From contig SLJD01000406.1 of assembly GCA_007135295.1 (NCBI GenBank), positions 1 through 5,979 on the forward strand: a stretch of DNA of 5,979 bases. Direction: 5' to 3'. The number at the start of each line of letters is the position of its first letter. Within the stretch, counting starts at the first letter, position 1. This DNA is from Phycisphaerales bacterium. GTDB taxonomy: Bacteria > Planctomycetota > Phycisphaerae > Phycisphaerales > SM1A02. The notes below the pieces were generated by a model. The model worked only from the letters and a program-made list of their open reading frames with translations. It ran no database searches and had not been told where the DNA came from. Made by a program: the position numbers and the translations under genes. Positions 5,427 through 5,979 of this stretch are shown here, piece by piece.

Positions 5427-5979
5427 TCAGTCCGCGATGGGAGAGGCGATCAGAAATTCGGTGACGAACAGTCCGATCAACGGAATGACGACGAAGACGG
5501 TAACCAGGAAGAGTACCGCATACTTCTTCGACCTGGCCGCCAACCGCGCGTACGCGCTGGAGATCGACATCGGTACGATCCGCAGCGGGTACCAGATCGC
5601 TGTTCCCGCCAGATTGAACAGGATATGGGCGATGGCCACGACGGCGGCGAAGAACTGCTCGTTGATCTCGGTGCCGCTGACATTCACAACGGCCGTCGCC
5701 GCGATCACGCTCGTCAGCGTCGTGCCGAGGTTTGCCCCGAGCATGTACGGGAAGACGCGGCGCATCTTGACGGCCCCGGCTCCGGCAAGGGGGACCATAA
5801 GCGACGTGCTGACGGTGCTGGTCTGCACGAGAATGGTCGTCATGGCCCCGACGACGTAGGACGTGCCGTCGTTGCGGAAGAAGTACGAGCCGAAGACGCC
5901 CTCCAGCCGCCGCAGGACCGCTCCCTTGAGATTCTTGACCAGGCGGATCAGCGATGTCGCCAGCAGGGCCAGCCCGACG
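5427..5979 (-). CDS. Na+/phosphate symporter, C-terminal part
   Basis: An open frame entering from the right edge gives 183 C-terminal residues of a Na/Pi-cotransporter (NptA/SLC34-like) membrane protein that imports phosphate with sodium. Fragment residues 43-66 contain VGAMTTILVQTSTVSTS with the Q-T-S-T element (52-55) corresponding to the QSSS signature. MLGANLGTTLTSVIAA (79-94) is the conserved GANIGTT block of the second inverted repeat. Further hydrophobic helices lie at about 108-129 and 153-176, and the chain ends at ASPIAD. An internal ATG at 5843 is not the true start because homology continues upstream past the window edge. The C-terminus lacks the PhoU domain often fused to bacterial members. 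A separate phoU follows 25 bases later, so the two are almost certainly one operon. Confidence 0.9.
   Translation of the reverse strand, partial: VGLALLATSLIRLVKNLKGAVLRRLEGVFGSYFFRNDGTSYVVGAMTTILVQTSTVSTSLMVPLAGAGAVKMRRVFPYMLGANLGTTLTSVIAATAVVNVSGTEINEQFFAAVVAIAHILFNLAGTAIWYPLRIVPMSISSAYARLAARSKKYAVLFLVTVFVVIPLIGLFVTEFLIASPIAD

Overview
The window is GC-rich (my estimate is low-to-mid 60s percent) bacterial chromosomal DNA. It most resembles a planctomycete, possibly of the Phycisphaerae type. The evidence is a single-chain AroD-AroE fusion with plant-like sequence features, an excisionase-type helix-turn-helix protein carrying an acidic linker with SGL-type motifs, weak or absent Shine-Dalgarno (SD) sites on several genes, and a GTG start. 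The phylum call is inference from protein style; no rRNA or other marker lies in the window.

Layout from left to right. Bases 1-335 (minus) hold the N-terminal half of an RlmE/FtsJ 23S rRNA 2'-O-methyltransferase that runs off the left edge. A 158-base divergent intergenic region (336-493) contains a perfect 12-base palindrome and a GC hairpin abutting a good SD. The only plus-strand gene, 494-1426, encodes a 310-residue protein with an N-terminal HTH domain, a long acidic linker and two C-terminal membrane segments. It ends in a convincing intrinsic terminator (1490-1525).

Everything to the right of that is on the minus strand. In transcription order: the C-terminal part of a Na+/phosphate symporter (5979-5427, entering from the right edge), PhoU (5401-4742, strong SD), a 224-base gap filled with TTCCGGGG-type degenerate repeats, an SDR-family protein lacking the usual Tyr and Lys catalytic residues (4517-3729), a possible 27-codon coupling ORF (3729-3646), the bifunctional 3-dehydroquinate dehydratase/shikimate dehydrogenase AroDE (3649-1958), a 188-base gap with a 13-14-base tandem repeat array, and a small LapA-domain membrane protein (1769-1554), which converges on the terminator.

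Functionally, the right side is a phosphate-uptake pair (symporter plus PhoU). The SDR and AroDE genes form a tightly linked unit in which AroDE supplies two consecutive shikimate-pathway steps. The other genes are housekeeping (rRNA modification) or envelope/regulatory. I see no CRISPR array, tRNA, rRNA, insertion sequence, integrase or defence system. The unusual points are the catalytically atypical SDR, the membrane-tethered HTH protein with a nearby palindrome, the start/stop-overlapping micro-ORF before aroDE, and two unrelated short-period repeat arrays in intergenic gaps.
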